Shown here: positions 49,809-58,802 of the stretch, piece by piece
Layout: every line of letters starts with the position of its first letter
How positions within the stretch are numbered: position 1 is the first letter of the stretch
Assembly (NCBI GenBank): GCA_023458595.1
Contig: JAEWYT010000049.1
Location: 1 to 64,000 of the forward strand
Source: Pseudomonadota bacterium
GTDB taxonomy: Bacteria; Pseudomonadota; Alphaproteobacteria; Rhizobiales; Tepidamorphaceae
DNA: 64,000 nt
Direction: 5' to 3'
Translations under genes and position numbers: made by a program
Notes under the pieces: generated by a model
What the model was told of the DNA's origin: nothing
The model's input: only the letters and a program-made list of their open reading frames with translations
The model's database searches: none

Positions 49809-50484
49809 TCTCGGCGCCGAGGTCGCGGTCGAGCGTCGCGATGAAATCGGGCAGGTCGATCAGGCGCTCGCGGCGGCAGCGCTCGGCATGCAGGATCGCG
49901 CGCGCCCTGGCGATGCTGTCGTCCAGGTCGTTGTTGACGACCACGTAGTCGTACTCGACCCAGTGGGTGATCTCGTCGCGCGCGTTGGCGAGACGGCGGG
50001 CGATCACGTCCCTGTCGTCCTCGGCGCGCCGCTCCAGCCGGGCGCGCTGCTCGGCGGCGGTGGGCGGAAGGACGAAGACGGCGACGGTGTCGGCGCGCAT
50101 CTTCTCGAGCACCTGGCAGGTGCCCTGCCAGTCGATGTCGAACAGGACGTCCTTGCCCTCGCTCAGGGCCTTCTCGACGGGCTCGCGCGGGGTGCCGTAG
50201 TAGTTGCCGTGCACCTGCGCCCACTCGAGCAGATCGCCGTGGTCGCGCATCGCCTCGAACTGGCCGGGCGTGAGGAAGATGTAATGGACCCCGTCCACCT
50301 CGCTCGGCCGGCGTCGGCGGGTCGTGACCGAGACGGAGAGATGGATGCTCCCTGGCCGGTCGGTGTTCTCCTTCTGCAGGACGGCGCGCGAGATGGACGT
50401 CTTGCCCGCCCCCGAGGGCGAGGAGAGGATCAGGATGAGGCCGCGCCGCCGTAGCGAACCGGCCCTGGCCGCCTCACTCGACAT
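49801..50484 (-). CDS. gmk: Guanylate kinase
   Basis: 227 residues. It converts GMP to GDP. P-loop LILSSPSGAGKTSISRAVL, GMP-binding RPSEVDGVHYIFLTPGQFEAM and YYGTPREPVEKAL, ILFDIDWQGT-like core (VLFDIDWQGTCQVLEKM), and the lid RRAEDDRDVIARRLANARDE. It starts inside the end of yicC (11-bp overlap), so the two are coupled; overlaps the 3' end of convergent ksgA. Confidence 0.97.
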   Translation of the reverse strand: MSSEAARAGSLRRRGLILILSSPSGAGKTSISRAVLQKENTDRPGSIHLSVSVTTRRRRPSEVDGVHYIFLTPGQFEAMRDHGDLLEWAQVHGNYYGTPREPVEKALSEGKDVLFDIDWQGTCQVLEKMRADTVAVFVLPPTAAEQRARLERRAEDDRDVIARRLANARDEITHWVEYDYVVVNNDLDDSIARARAILHAERCRRERLIDLPDFIATLDRDLGAEIS

Positions 50485-51361
50485 TCTGGACCTGCTCGCG
50501 CAGCTGATCGACGACCGACTTCAGCTCGAGGCCGATCCGCGTCAGGGCGACGTCGTTGGACTTCGAGCAGATCGTGTTGGCCTCCCGGTTGAATTCCTGG
50601 GCGAGGAACTCGAGCTTGCGGCCGACCGCGCCCGATCCCGAAAGCAGCGCGCGGGCGCCCGCGACATGGGCCTGGAGCCGGTCGAGCTCCTCGCGGATGT
50701 CGGCCTTGGTCGCGAGAATCACGGCCTCCTGATGGAGCCGCTGCGGATCGAGAGCCGGGGCCGCGTCGAGGAGCTGCCCGATCTGCTCCCCGAGCCGCAC
50801 GGAGATCGCCTCGGGGGTGCGGGAGGGATTGGCGTTCGCCTCCTTCGCCAGCGCCTCGATCTCGGCGACGCGGGTTTCCAGGACGGCGGCGAGGTGCACG
50901 CCCTCGCCCAGGCGCATCTCGACCAGCCTGCCCAGCGCTTCGCCGAAGCTCTCGATAAGCCCGGCGTCCAGTGCGGCCCGGGTCTGCTCGTCCTCGATGT
51001 CCTCTTCCGTCTCGACCACGCCCTTGACCGCGAGGAGGCCGTCGGCGCGCGGCGCCTCGACCCTGCCGGAGGCCGTCAGCACCTCGCATGCGGCGAGAAC
51101 GGCGTCGAGCGCCTCCTTGTTGATTCGCACGGCGCCGACCGCCTGGGCGCGGGCAAGCTGCAGGGCGATCGTCAGGGAGCCGCGCGCCAGCCGTTTCTGC
51201 GTGGCCTCGCGCAGGGCGGGCTCCAGCCGGTCGAAGCCCGGCGGCAGGCGCAGGCGCATGTCCAGGCCGCGGCCGTTGACCGAGCGAATCTCCCAGTGCC
51301 AGCGGTAGTCGCCAAAGGATCCCTCGACCCGGGCGAATCCGGTCATGCTCGCCAACGCCAT
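50474..51361 (-). CDS. yicC: YicC-family endoribonuclease
   Basis: 295 residues. Family N-terminus LASMTGFARVEGSFGDYRWHWEIRSVNGRGLDM, C-terminus GAVGRKLEFLAQEFNREANTICSKSNDVALTRIGLELK, both diagnostic. YicC proteins have been shown to be endoribonucleases in other bacteria. It lies upstream of gmk in the fab-mltG-yicC-gmk run conserved in Hyphomicrobiales. Confidence 0.93.
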   Translation of the reverse strand: MALASMTGFARVEGSFGDYRWHWEIRSVNGRGLDMRLRLPPGFDRLEPALREATQKRLARGSLTIALQLARAQAVGAVRINKEALDAVLAACEVLTASGRVEAPRADGLLAVKGVVETEEDIEDEQTRAALDAGLIESFGEALGRLVEMRLGEGVHLAAVLETRVAEIEALAKEANANPSRTPEAISVRLGEQIGQLLDAAPALDPQRLHQEAVILATKADIREELDRLQAHVAGARALLSGSGAVGRKLEFLAQEFNREANTICSKSNDVALTRIGLELKSVVDQLREQVQNVE

Positions 51362-51478
51362 TCTACGGTTCCGGATCGGCCTCTTCAGGAATGCGGACTC
51401 GAACGCCCGCCGGTTCGGCGCGGACCTTAGCCCGCGCCCGCCGGGGCGACAAGACGAGTGCGCCTGCCCCGGGCTGGA

Positions 51479-52705
51479 TCAGTTGACCTTGAGATTGAGC
51501 CCCTTGAGCGAACCGGAACCGCCCTGCTGGGCGTCGTCGGCGGCCTTGCCCTCGGCTTCGAGCCGGGCGGCCTCCTCGGCTTCGGCCGCCGCGCGCTCGC
51601 GGCGCTGCTTCTCGAGCTCGCGCCACTTGGAGACGTTGCGGTTGTGCTCGTCGAGGCTCGCCGCGAAAATGTGCCCGCCGGTGCCGTCGGCGACGAAGAA
51701 CAGCTCGTCCGTGCGCGACGGATTCGCCACGGCTTCGAGCGCGGCGCGCCCCGGATTGCCGATCGGCGTCGGCGGCAAGCCGTTGATCTGATAGGTATTA
51801 TAGGCGTTCGGCGCGTCGAGCTCGCTGCGCGTGATGGTGCGCGGCTCGAAGAACGCCTTGCCGCCGTAGAGACCGTAGAGGATCGTCGGGTCCGACTGCA
51901 GCCGCATGTTCTTGTTCAGGCGGTTGATGAACACGCCGGCGACGCGCGGCCGTTCGTCGGCCCTGCCCGTCTCCTTCTCGACGATCGACGCGAGCACGAC
52001 GAGCGCTTCCGGCGTGGGGACCGGCAAATCGTCCGCGCGGCGGTTCCAGATTTCCTCCAGGACGCGCTCCTGGGCCCGCTTCATGCGGTCGATCATCTGC
52101 GCGCGCGTGGTGCCGCGGTCGAAGCTGTAGGTTTCCGGCAGCAGCGTTCCCTCGGCGGGAACCTCGTCGATCTCGCCCACGAGGATCGGATCGTCGCGTA
52201 GCCTGGCGACGATCTGCTCGCTGGTATAGCCCTCGGGGACCGTCACCTGATGCAGGATCGCCTTGCCCTCGACCAGGATGTCCATCACCTGCCGCATGCT
52301 GGCATGCTCGGGGATCACGTATTCGCCGGCTTTCAGGGCGTTCTGCGCCTTGTTCAGGAAGATGCCGCCGACGAAGACCCAGGCCTGGTCGATGACGCCG
52401 TCGCGCTCGAGCTGCTGGGCGATCTCGCGAACGCCCTTGCCGCGCTGGACGTTGACGTTGGTGGCGGTATCGAGGGGGCCGGCCGAATCGAACTGGTACT
52501 TGCCGATGAACATGACCGCGCCGAGCCCGATCACGACCAGCATCAGGAAGGTGAAGATGCCGCTCGCCATGACGACGAACTTGTTCTTCGCCCGCCTCGA
52601 TGCGCGGGGCGGCTGCGGGGCCGGCTCGGGCTGCAGGGCCTCGCGCGGGCTGCGCGGCGATACCCTTTGACCGCCGATCGGCTCTTCGGAATGGCCCTCG
52701 GTCAC
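51479..52705 (-). CDS. mltG: Endolytic murein transglycosylase MltG
   Basis: 408 residues from the GTG at 52705, preferred because AGGAG lies 7 nt upstream; the frame is open to 52732. It cleaves nascent glycan strands in the inner membrane. A cytosolic N-terminus rich in Pro/Arg, one membrane helix (FVVMASGIFTFLMLVVIGLGAV), LysM-like and YceG domains. The catalytic glutamate segment is LVVLASIVEKETGRADERP, followed by VAGVFINRLNKNMRLQSDPTI. The end is a charged coiled coil (RELEKQRRERAAAEAEEAARL), common in this order. Confidence 0.94.
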   Translation of the reverse strand: MTEGHSEEPIGGQRVSPRSPREALQPEPAPQPPRASRRAKNKFVVMASGIFTFLMLVVIGLGAVMFIGKYQFDSAGPLDTATNVNVQRGKGVREIAQQLERDGVIDQAWVFVGGIFLNKAQNALKAGEYVIPEHASMRQVMDILVEGKAILHQVTVPEGYTSEQIVARLRDDPILVGEIDEVPAEGTLLPETYSFDRGTTRAQMIDRMKRAQERVLEEIWNRRADDLPVPTPEALVVLASIVEKETGRADERPRVAGVFINRLNKNMRLQSDPTILYGLYGGKAFFEPRTITRSELDAPNAYNTYQINGLPPTPIGNPGRAALEAVANPSRTDELFFVADGTGGHIFAASLDEHNRNVSKWRELEKQRRERAAAEAEEAARLEAEGKAADDAQQGGSGSLKGLNLKVN

Positions 52706-52804
52706 CTCACGACTCCTGAAAAGTCCGCGCACGAAAGCCCCCCGATCCTATCTCCGATTGCGGCGAAACGTTGAAATGCCCCGCCGCACGAGACTTCCGC
52801 GCGA

Positions 52805-54070
52805 TCAGGCGTCGAGGCGACGCAGGATCAGGGAAGCGTTGGTGCCGCCGAATCCGAAGGAATTCGACAGGACCGTGTTGATCTCGCGCCTGCGGGCCGC
52901 GTGCGGCACGAGATCGATCGGGGTTTCCACCGACGGATTGTCCAGATTGAGGGTCGGCGGGGCGACGTTGTCACGGATCGCGAGTGCCGAGAAGGCCGCC
53001 TCGACCGCGCCGGCGGCGCCGAGCAGGTGGCCGATCGCAGACTTGGTGGACGACATGGAGATGCGGCCCGCGGCGTTGCCGACGAGGCGCGACAGGGCGC
53101 CGAGCTCGATCTCGTCGCCGAGCGGCGTCGAGGTGCCGTGGGCGTTGACGTAGTCGATCTCCGAGACGTCGATGCCGGCGCGCTTCACCGCCGCCTGCAT
53201 GCAGCGGAAGGCGCCGTCGCCGTCCTCGGAGGGGGCGGTGATGTGATAGGCGTCGCCGGACAGGCCGTAGCCGATCACCTCGGCGTAGATCTTCGCGCCG
53301 CGCGCCTTGGCGTGCTCGAGCTCCTCGAGCACCAGGACGCCGGAGCCCTCGCCCATGACGAAGCCGTCGCGGTCGCGGTCGTAGGGACGCGAAGCGCGCT
53401 TGGGCTCGTCGTTGAAGTTCGTCGACAGGGCGCGACAGGCGGCGAAGCCCGCCAGTCCGAGACGGCAGACGCTGCCCTCGGTACCGCCGGCGACCATGAC
53501 GTCGGCATCGCCCAGCATGATCATGCGCGAGGCGTCGCCGACGGCGTGGGCGCCCGTCGAGCAGGCGGTGACCACGGCGTGGTTGGGGCCCTTGAGGCCG
53601 TGACGGATCGAGATGTAGCCGGACGCCAGGTTGATGAGACGGCCCGGAATGAAGAACGGGCTGAGGCGCCGCGCGCCCCTCTCCTCGAGCTGCTTGGCGC
53701 CCGCGGCGATGCCGGCGAGGCCGCCGATGCCCGAGCCGACGAGGACGCCGCTGCGCGTCTGCTCGTCATAGGTCTTGGGATGCCAGCCCGCGTCGTTGAG
53801 CGCCTGTTCGGCGGCGGCCATCGCGAAGACGATGAAGTCGTCGACCTTGCGCTGCTCCTTCGGCTCCATCCAGTCGTCCGGATTGTAGGTGCCGTCGGTG
53901 CCGTCGCCATGCGGGATGCGGCAGGCGATCTTGCAGGAGATATCGGAGACGTCGAAGTCCTCGACCTTGCTCGCGCCGCTCTCTCCGGCGAGGAGCCGGC
54001 TCCAGGTCGGCTCGACTCCACAGCCCAACGGCGTAACCATGCCGAGGCCGGTAATGACCACACGCCTCAT
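52805..54070 (-). CDS. fabF: Beta-ketoacyl-ACP synthase II
   Basis: 421 residues from the ATG at 54070. A condensing enzyme of fatty-acid elongation. Thiolase fold with catalytic Cys in AVVTACSTGAHAVGDASRM, His in DYVNAHGTSTPLGDEIEL and His in SSTKSAIGHLLGAAGAVEAA; N-terminus RRVVITGLGMVTPLGCG; end SNSFGFGGTNASLIL. It follows acpP on the same strand, the standard fab order. Confidence 0.97.
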   Translation of the reverse strand: MRRVVITGLGMVTPLGCGVEPTWSRLLAGESGASKVEDFDVSDISCKIACRIPHGDGTDGTYNPDDWMEPKEQRKVDDFIVFAMAAAEQALNDAGWHPKTYDEQTRSGVLVGSGIGGLAGIAAGAKQLEERGARRLSPFFIPGRLINLASGYISIRHGLKGPNHAVVTACSTGAHAVGDASRMIMLGDADVMVAGGTEGSVCRLGLAGFAACRALSTNFNDEPKRASRPYDRDRDGFVMGEGSGVLVLEELEHAKARGAKIYAEVIGYGLSGDAYHITAPSEDGDGAFRCMQAAVKRAGIDVSEIDYVNAHGTSTPLGDEIELGALSRLVGNAAGRISMSSTKSAIGHLLGAAGAVEAAFSALAIRDNVAPPTLNLDNPSVETPIDLVPHAARRREINTVLSNSFGFGGTNASLILRRLDA

Positions 54071-54149
54071 CTAGGACGATCCGGGTAATGAATTACTGAC
54101 GGGAAAGCGGCGCGGGGCAAAGGTATGTCGGCGATTGCCCCGCCCGATG

Positions 54150-54386
54150 TCACGACGCGTTCTTCTCGAGGAATTTGACCGCGTCGCCGACCGTGAGAAT
54201 CGTCTCCGCAGCGTCGTCCGGAATCTCGCAGCCGAACTCCTCCTCGAACGCCATCACGAGCTCGACGGTATCAAGGCTGTCGGCGCCGAGATCGTCGATG
54301 AAGCTCGCGTTTTCGGTGACCTTGTCCGCGTCGACCCCGAGGTGCTCGACAACGATCTTCTTCACACGTTCTGCAATGTCGCTCAT
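54150..54386 (-). CDS. acpP: Acyl carrier protein
   Basis: 78 residues. The acyl shuttle of fatty-acid synthesis. Strongly acidic; the 4'-phosphopantetheine serine is in FIDDLGADSLDTVELVMAFEE. N-terminus MSDIAERVKKIVVEHLGVD. Between fabG (upstream) and fabF (downstream). Confidence 0.98.
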   Translation of the reverse strand: MSDIAERVKKIVVEHLGVDADKVTENASFIDDLGADSLDTVELVMAFEEEFGCEIPDDAAETILTVGDAVKFLEKNAS

Positions 54387-54611
54387 CCTGTCATCCCCGA
54401 TAGCGAATATCGTTTCCGTTGGTGCCGTTCAGATTATCGGGAAGGGCGCAAGGCGGACCAAGCCTCCTTCGGATGCCGCATCCGTATTCTGTCCGGGCGA
54501 TCGACGCTTGAGATCGACACCCGAGGCTCGCGGCTAGTAACACACTTTCCCGATATTGACCAGAATTCCCCCGCCCCGGTCCAGCCTATACGGGACCGGC
54601 GGCGAAAGCAT

Positions 54612-55349
54612 TCAGATCATTGCCATTCCTCCGTTCACGTGGAGCGTCTGTCCCGTCACATATGCCGCCTCGTCGCTGGCCAGATAGACCACCGCCGCGG
54701 CGATGTCGCCGGAGGTGCCGAGACGTCCGGCCGGAACCCGGCCGAGAACGACCTCGCGCTGCTTCTCGTTGAGCGCATCGGTCATGGCCGTCTCGATGAA
54801 GCCCGGCGCCACGCAGTTCACGGTGATGCCGCGCGAGGCGACCTCCTGAGCGAGGGATTTCGACATTCCGATCATGCCGGCCTTGGCGGCGGCATAGTTC
54901 CCCTGCCCAGGGTTGCCGGTGACGCCGACGACCGAGGTAATGCCGACGATCCGGCCGAATCGCCGGCGCATCATGCCCTTCACGGCCGACCGCATCAGGC
55001 GGAACGTGGCCGTCAGGTTCACCGCCAGGACGGTATCCCACTCCTCGTCCTTCATGCGCATGAAGATATTGTCCCGGGTGATGCCGGCGTTGTTGACGAG
55101 GATGTCGACCTGGCCCATCGCTTCCTCGGCCTTGCCGATCAGCGCCTCGACGGCCTCGACGTCCTGCAGGTTGCAGATCATCGGGTGAACCCGTTCGCCG
55201 AGTTCGCGGGAAAGCGCGTCCAGCGCGTCCTGGCGCGTGCCGGAGACGGCGACGGTCGCCCCCTGCGCGTGCAGCGCGCGGGCGATCGCCCCGCCGATTC
55301 CTCCCGTGGCGCCCGTCACGAGCGCGGTCTTACCCGTCAGATCGAACAT
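54612..55349 (-). CDS. fabG: 3-oxoacyl-ACP reductase
   Basis: 245 residues with a strong GGAGGGAAC ribosome-binding site. It reduces beta-ketoacyl-ACP with NADPH. SDR motifs: ALVTGATGGIGGAIARAL (cofactor), DILVNNAGITRDN, catalytic Ser in IVGITSVVGVTG and Tyr/Lys in GNYAAAKAGMIGMSKSL. About 42 bp after fabD on the same strand. Confidence 0.96.
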   Translation of the reverse strand: MFDLTGKTALVTGATGGIGGAIARALHAQGATVAVSGTRQDALDALSRELGERVHPMICNLQDVEAVEALIGKAEEAMGQVDILVNNAGITRDNIFMRMKDEEWDTVLAVNLTATFRLMRSAVKGMMRRRFGRIVGITSVVGVTGNPGQGNYAAAKAGMIGMSKSLAQEVASRGITVNCVAPGFIETAMTDALNEKQREVVLGRVPAGRLGTSGDIAAAVVYLASDEAAYVTGQTLHVNGGMAMI

Positions 55350-55391
55350 GTTCCCTCCAATGGCGCGCCGGGGCTTGGCCCAATGCTTCCG

Positions 55392-56333
55392 TCAGGACCG
55401 CGAGGCCAGGAAGGCCGCGATATCCTCGGGCGAACCGATCGCGGCGGCCGAAAGCGACCGGTCGATACGGCGCGCAAGGGCCGTCAGCACCTTGCCGGCG
55501 CCGATTTCCTTCAGTTCGGTGACGCCATGGCCGGCCATCCACTGGACGCACTCGCGCCAGCGCACGGTGCCGGTCACCTGCTCGACGAGCCGCCTGCGGA
55601 TCTCGTCGGGATCGGTCACGGGGCCGGCGGCCACGTTGGCGACGACCGGGACGGCCGGCGCCCTGATGTCGGCCTCCGCGAGCGCGGCCCGCATGACCTC
55701 CGCCGCAGGCGCCATCATGGCGCAATGGAAGGGAGCGCTCACGGGCAGCATGATCGCCTTCATGGCGCCCTTGGCGGTGGCGATCTCGCAGGCGCGCTCC
55801 ACTGCCGCCCGGGCGCCGCTGACCACGACCTGGCCCGGCGCGTTGTCGTTGGCGGCCTGGCAGACTTCGCCCTGCGCCGCTTCCTCGGCGACCTCGAGCG
55901 CCTTCTCGTAGTCGAGGCCGAGCAGCGCGGCCATCGCGCCTTCGCCGACGGGAACCGCGGCCTGCATCGCCTTGCCGCGGGTGCGAAGCAGCTTCGCCGT
56001 ATCGGAAAGGGTGAGCGCGCCGGCGGCGGCGAGAGCGGAGTATTCACCGAGCGAATGGCCGGCGACGTAGCTCGCCGCCTCGCCGACGCTCACGCCTTCG
56101 GCCTCGAGCGCGCGGACGACCGCCATCGAAACCGCCATAAGCGCCGGCTGCGCGTTCTCGGTCAGCGTCAGGCGGTCCTCCGGACCTTCCCAGATCACCG
56201 CCGACAGCTTGTCGCCGAGCGCCTCGTCGACCTCGTCGAAGACCGCGCGGGCGGCTGGATAGGCATCGGCGAGCGCCTTGCCCATGCCGACGGCCTGGCT
56301 GCCCTGTCCCGGAAAGACGAATGCGACTGTCAT
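55392..56333 (-). CDS. fabD: Malonyl-CoA:ACP transacylase
   Basis: 313 residues from the ATG at 56333. It loads malonyl onto ACP. Motifs: TVAFVFPGQGSQAVGMGKAL, nucleophilic Ser in YVAGHSLGEYSALAAAGAL, Arg in LLRTRGKAMQAAVP, His in LPVSAPFHCAMMAPAA. First gene of the minus-strand fabD-fabG-acpP-fabF run. A longer frame to 56615 is not supported. Confidence 0.96.
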   Translation of the reverse strand: MTVAFVFPGQGSQAVGMGKALADAYPAARAVFDEVDEALGDKLSAVIWEGPEDRLTLTENAQPALMAVSMAVVRALEAEGVSVGEAASYVAGHSLGEYSALAAAGALTLSDTAKLLRTRGKAMQAAVPVGEGAMAALLGLDYEKALEVAEEAAQGEVCQAANDNAPGQVVVSGARAAVERACEIATAKGAMKAIMLPVSAPFHCAMMAPAAEVMRAALAEADIRAPAVPVVANVAAGPVTDPDEIRRRLVEQVTGTVRWRECVQWMAGHGVTELKEIGAGKVLTALARRIDRSLSAAAIGSPEDIAAFLASRS

Positions 56334-56457
56334 TTTCAAATAACCCGACTTCCAGTCCGGCCCCCGGGGGCCGGCTCGCGGCCCGCACAGACACGCTGGA
56401 GGCGAGCCTGTCAAGCCGTGCCCCCGCGTCCCTGTGCATACGCCGGGCCCTTTCCGG

Positions 56458-57540
56458 TCACGGCGCGAGCACTGCTCCGACCGGCCTGCGCAGTGACATC
56501 GGCATAGGTTCCGCGTAGCCGAATCGAACCACCAGGTCCGGGCGCAGATCGCCGATTCCGAGCCATTCGGCGAACTCCCGGCGGACCGAGGGCACTTCCA
56601 CCGGCTGATTGACATGCGCGTGGCGGATACCGAGCGCGGTCGCCTGCAGGGCGAAGCGCTGATAGCTGCGACCGGCGTTCACCCAATGCGCCCTGTCCTC
56701 GGCCTCGCCGACGAAGACGGCGATCCCGGCGGAGGAGCGAATCTGCCTCGCGTATCTGTCGTTTTCTCCGCTTTTCGTGAAAACGAAGGGAAAAACGACG
56801 CGAGCGAGCCAGTTCGGCAACGAGGGATTGCCCGAACAGCCCGAAAAGAGGCCGTCGCGGGTCAGAAGCGCCGATTCCGGGTTGAAGCGGATCCACGCCG
56901 CCAGTTCCTCCATGAAGGCGGGGTCGTCCATCTGGGCCGTGTTCGCCTCGATCACGAACCCGGCCGCCTCCTCCATGCGCGCCTCATCGGTAATGAGGAT
57001 GACGTCGACCCCTTCTACGTCGGCGGCCTGCTCGAGACGGCGCAGGTGGTCGGCGCTTACGGAGCGGCCCTCGTAGAGGCTGCGCGTACACTGGCGCTTC
57101 GGGATCGCCCCGAACAATTCGCTCACGGCGGTCCTGCCCGCGGCGAGATCGACGGCTACGCGCCCCGCGCCGACATCCTCGAAACGCATTTCCGCCGTCA
57201 GACCGAGAGCCTGGACTGCGAGCACGAAGTTCTCCGCGGCGCAGCCGAGGCTCGCGAAAAGGTGGTGATCGTCAGGATCGACCGCGGGCAGCCGCCGATC
57301 GGGATCCGGGGCGATGAAGGTGCGGTCGTCACCGAGATCGAAGCGCCAGGGCTGGGAATTGTGGCTGTTCGCCGCGAGCGTCGCGTAGCGCACGGCTTCG
57401 ACGAGCGGCTCGCCGCGCTGGAGCGGCGCCCGCGTGCGGCGGACCTCGGCTTCGTATTCGCTCATGGCGTCGGCGCAACCGGCGAGCGACACCGCGGCGG
57501 TGGCCGCGGAACCGGACAGGACGGTTCTTCGCGTAAGCAC
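56458..57540 (-). CDS. Tat-exported lipoprotein, nitroreductase-like flavoprotein
   Basis: 360 residues from the GTG at 57540, which has GGGAG 6 nt upstream; a GTG at 57570 is also in frame. The N-terminus has a twin-arginine signal (LTRRTVLSG) and a lipobox (SLAGC), so it is probably exported folded and lipidated. The rest matches the Acg-type nitroreductase-like family: AVRYATLAANSHNSQPWRF (FMN), KRQCTRSLYEGRSVS and VNAGRSYQRFALQATALGI. Substrate unknown; an FMN-dependent periplasmic reductase is likely. Confidence 0.82.
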   Translation of the reverse strand: MLTRRTVLSGSAATAAVSLAGCADAMSEYEAEVRRTRAPLQRGEPLVEAVRYATLAANSHNSQPWRFDLGDDRTFIAPDPDRRLPAVDPDDHHLFASLGCAAENFVLAVQALGLTAEMRFEDVGAGRVAVDLAAGRTAVSELFGAIPKRQCTRSLYEGRSVSADHLRRLEQAADVEGVDVILITDEARMEEAAGFVIEANTAQMDDPAFMEELAAWIRFNPESALLTRDGLFSGCSGNPSLPNWLARVVFPFVFTKSGENDRYARQIRSSAGIAVFVGEAEDRAHWVNAGRSYQRFALQATALGIRHAHVNQPVEVPSVRREFAEWLGIGDLRPDLVVRFGYAEPMPMSLRRPVGAVLAP

Positions 57541-57697
57541 TGGCTGTCTCCCGCGGCTCGCATCCCGCACTATACCGGTATGGGCCCGATCGGCCGATTC
57601 CGTGGCAGCGCGCGCAGCGGCCGGACGCTTGCGTTTTCGGCCGAAACGAGTATATCAGCGCCTTCCGGTCGTGCTTTGGCCGGAGGCTGAACGGAAG

Positions 57698-57715
57698 GCC
57701 GGTTCCAGAACCGGC
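57698..57715 (+). promoter_or_regulatory. Perfect inverted repeat in the rpsF upstream region
   Basis: GCCGGTTC/GAACCGGC with a 2-nt centre (8-bp arms). It could be a protein-binding palindrome or a short RNA hairpin in the leader of the ribosomal-protein operon, or a terminator stem without a T-run. Role unassigned. Confidence 0.3.
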
Positions 57716-57780
57716 AGGGCGAAACGCCCAGCTTCCCGTGTCTCCGCTCTCGAGACCTTGTTTCGAACGCCTTTCCTCTA

Positions 57781-57815
57781 AGGGTTCGAAGAGGCTTTGC
57801 GCCGAAGGCGACCCT
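57781..57815 (+). promoter_or_regulatory. Candidate S6/S18 autoregulatory leader hairpin
   Basis: AGGGT (57781-57785) pairs with ACCCT (57811-57815) around an inner CGCC/GGCG hairpin with a GAA loop, ending about 24 nt before the rpsF start. S6-S18 complexes are known to bind a leader hairpin in many bacteria. Position and size fit, but I could not confirm the conserved residues. Confidence 0.3.
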
Positions 57816-57838
57816 GGTTGAAACGGAAAGGCTTAAGA

Positions 57839-58321
57839 ATGCCACTCTACGAGCACGTGTTCCTGGCGCGCCAGGACGTGTCGGCGCAGCAGGTCGAGGC
57901 GCTGACCGAGCAGTACAAGTCCGTCATCGAGCAGAACGGCGGCAAGATCGCGAAGGTCGAGTACTGGGGCGTGCGTCCCCTCTCGTTCCGCATCAAGAAG
58001 AACCGCAAGGCGCATTATTCGCTCATGAACATCGACGCTCCGCACACCGCGGTCGCCGAGATGGAGCGCCAGATGCGCATCAGCGACGACATCCTGCGCT
58101 TCATGACCATCCGCGTCGAGGAGCACGAGGAAGGCCAGTCGGCGATCCTGACGCGGCGCGACCGCGACGACCGTCGCGGCGACCGCGGCCCGCGCGACCG
58201 CTTCGATCGTGGTGACCGCGGAGACAGGGGCGATCGCGGAGACAGGGGCGACCGCGGGGACCGGGGTGATCGCGGCGAGCGTCGTCCGCGCGCCGAGGCC
58301 AGCAATGAGGGGGACGAGTGA
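57839..58321 (+). CDS. rpsF: 30S ribosomal protein S6 with RGD-repeat tail
   Basis: 160 residues from the ATG at 57839 (GGAAAGG upstream). The S6 domain (PLYEHVFLARQDVSAQQVEALTE; KVEYWGVRPLSFRIKKNRKAHY; ERQMRISDDILRFMTIRVEEH) fills the first 100 residues. The remaining 60 form a low-complexity tail with seven RGD units and one RGE, encoded by eight 9-nt repeats (58208-58279). Such tails are common in S6 of this order. Overlaps rpsR at TGATG. Confidence 0.97.
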   Translation: MPLYEHVFLARQDVSAQQVEALTEQYKSVIEQNGGKIAKVEYWGVRPLSFRIKKNRKAHYSLMNIDAPHTAVAEMERQMRISDDILRFMTIRVEEHEEGQSAILTRRDRDDRRGDRGPRDRFDRGDRGDRGDRGDRGDRGDRGDRGERRPRAEASNEGDE

Positions 58322-58575
58322 TGTCAGTGCCGAATATCGCCCAGCTGCCGGTGCGCCGGCCCTTCCATCGCCGCCGCAAGACGTGCCCGTTCTCCGGCGC
58401 CGACGCCCCGAAGATCGACTACAAGGACGTGAAGCTCCTGCAGCGCTACATTTCCGAGCGCGGCAAGATCGTCCCCAGCCGCATCACGGCGGTCTCGCAG
58501 AAGAAGCAGCGCGAGCTCGCCCAGGCGATCAAGCGCGCCCGCTTCCTGGGCCTGTTGCCCTACATCGTGAAGTAA
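58321..58575 (+). CDS. rpsR: 30S ribosomal protein S18
   Basis: 84 residues from the ATG at 58321, one base overlapping the rpsF stop. Binds S6 and 16S rRNA in the platform. Typical PVRRPFHRRRKTCPFSG, IDYKDVKLLQRYISERGKI and ITAVSQKKQRELAQAIKRA. Highly conserved and full length. Confidence 0.98.
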   Translation: MSVPNIAQLPVRRPFHRRRKTCPFSGADAPKIDYKDVKLLQRYISERGKIVPSRITAVSQKKQRELAQAIKRARFLGLLPYIVK

Positions 58576-58589
58576 GAACGTTTTTCGCC

Positions 58590-58614
58590 GCGCCGCGGGG
58601 CGAACTCGCGGCGC
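58590..58614 (+). promoter_or_regulatory. GC-rich hairpin between rpsR and rplI
   Basis: A perfect 8-bp stem GCGCCGCG/CGCGGCGC (58590-58597 / 58607-58614) with a 9-nt loop, 14 nt after the rpsR stop. No T-run follows, so it is more likely an mRNA stability or pausing element than a terminator. Confidence 0.35.
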
Positions 58615-58802
58615 ATCTGGTTGGGTCGGCATTCGCAGCGAATAGCCGGCTCTAACCGCCGAACCGGCGGGACAGCTGAGACGATGACCGACACCATCGT
58701 ACCGAAAATGCCGAGCAATGCCGCGCCCGCACAGGCGCGGACCCTCGGCGCTCGTCCTGCCGGAGCCGCGGTCCTCCAACCCGTTCCGGGAGTATAAAGG
58801 TC

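Noticed and set aside
58208..58279. Short direct repeats that might be a CRISPR-like array
   Set aside because: Nine-nt in-frame units encoding RGD in rpsF with no spacers.
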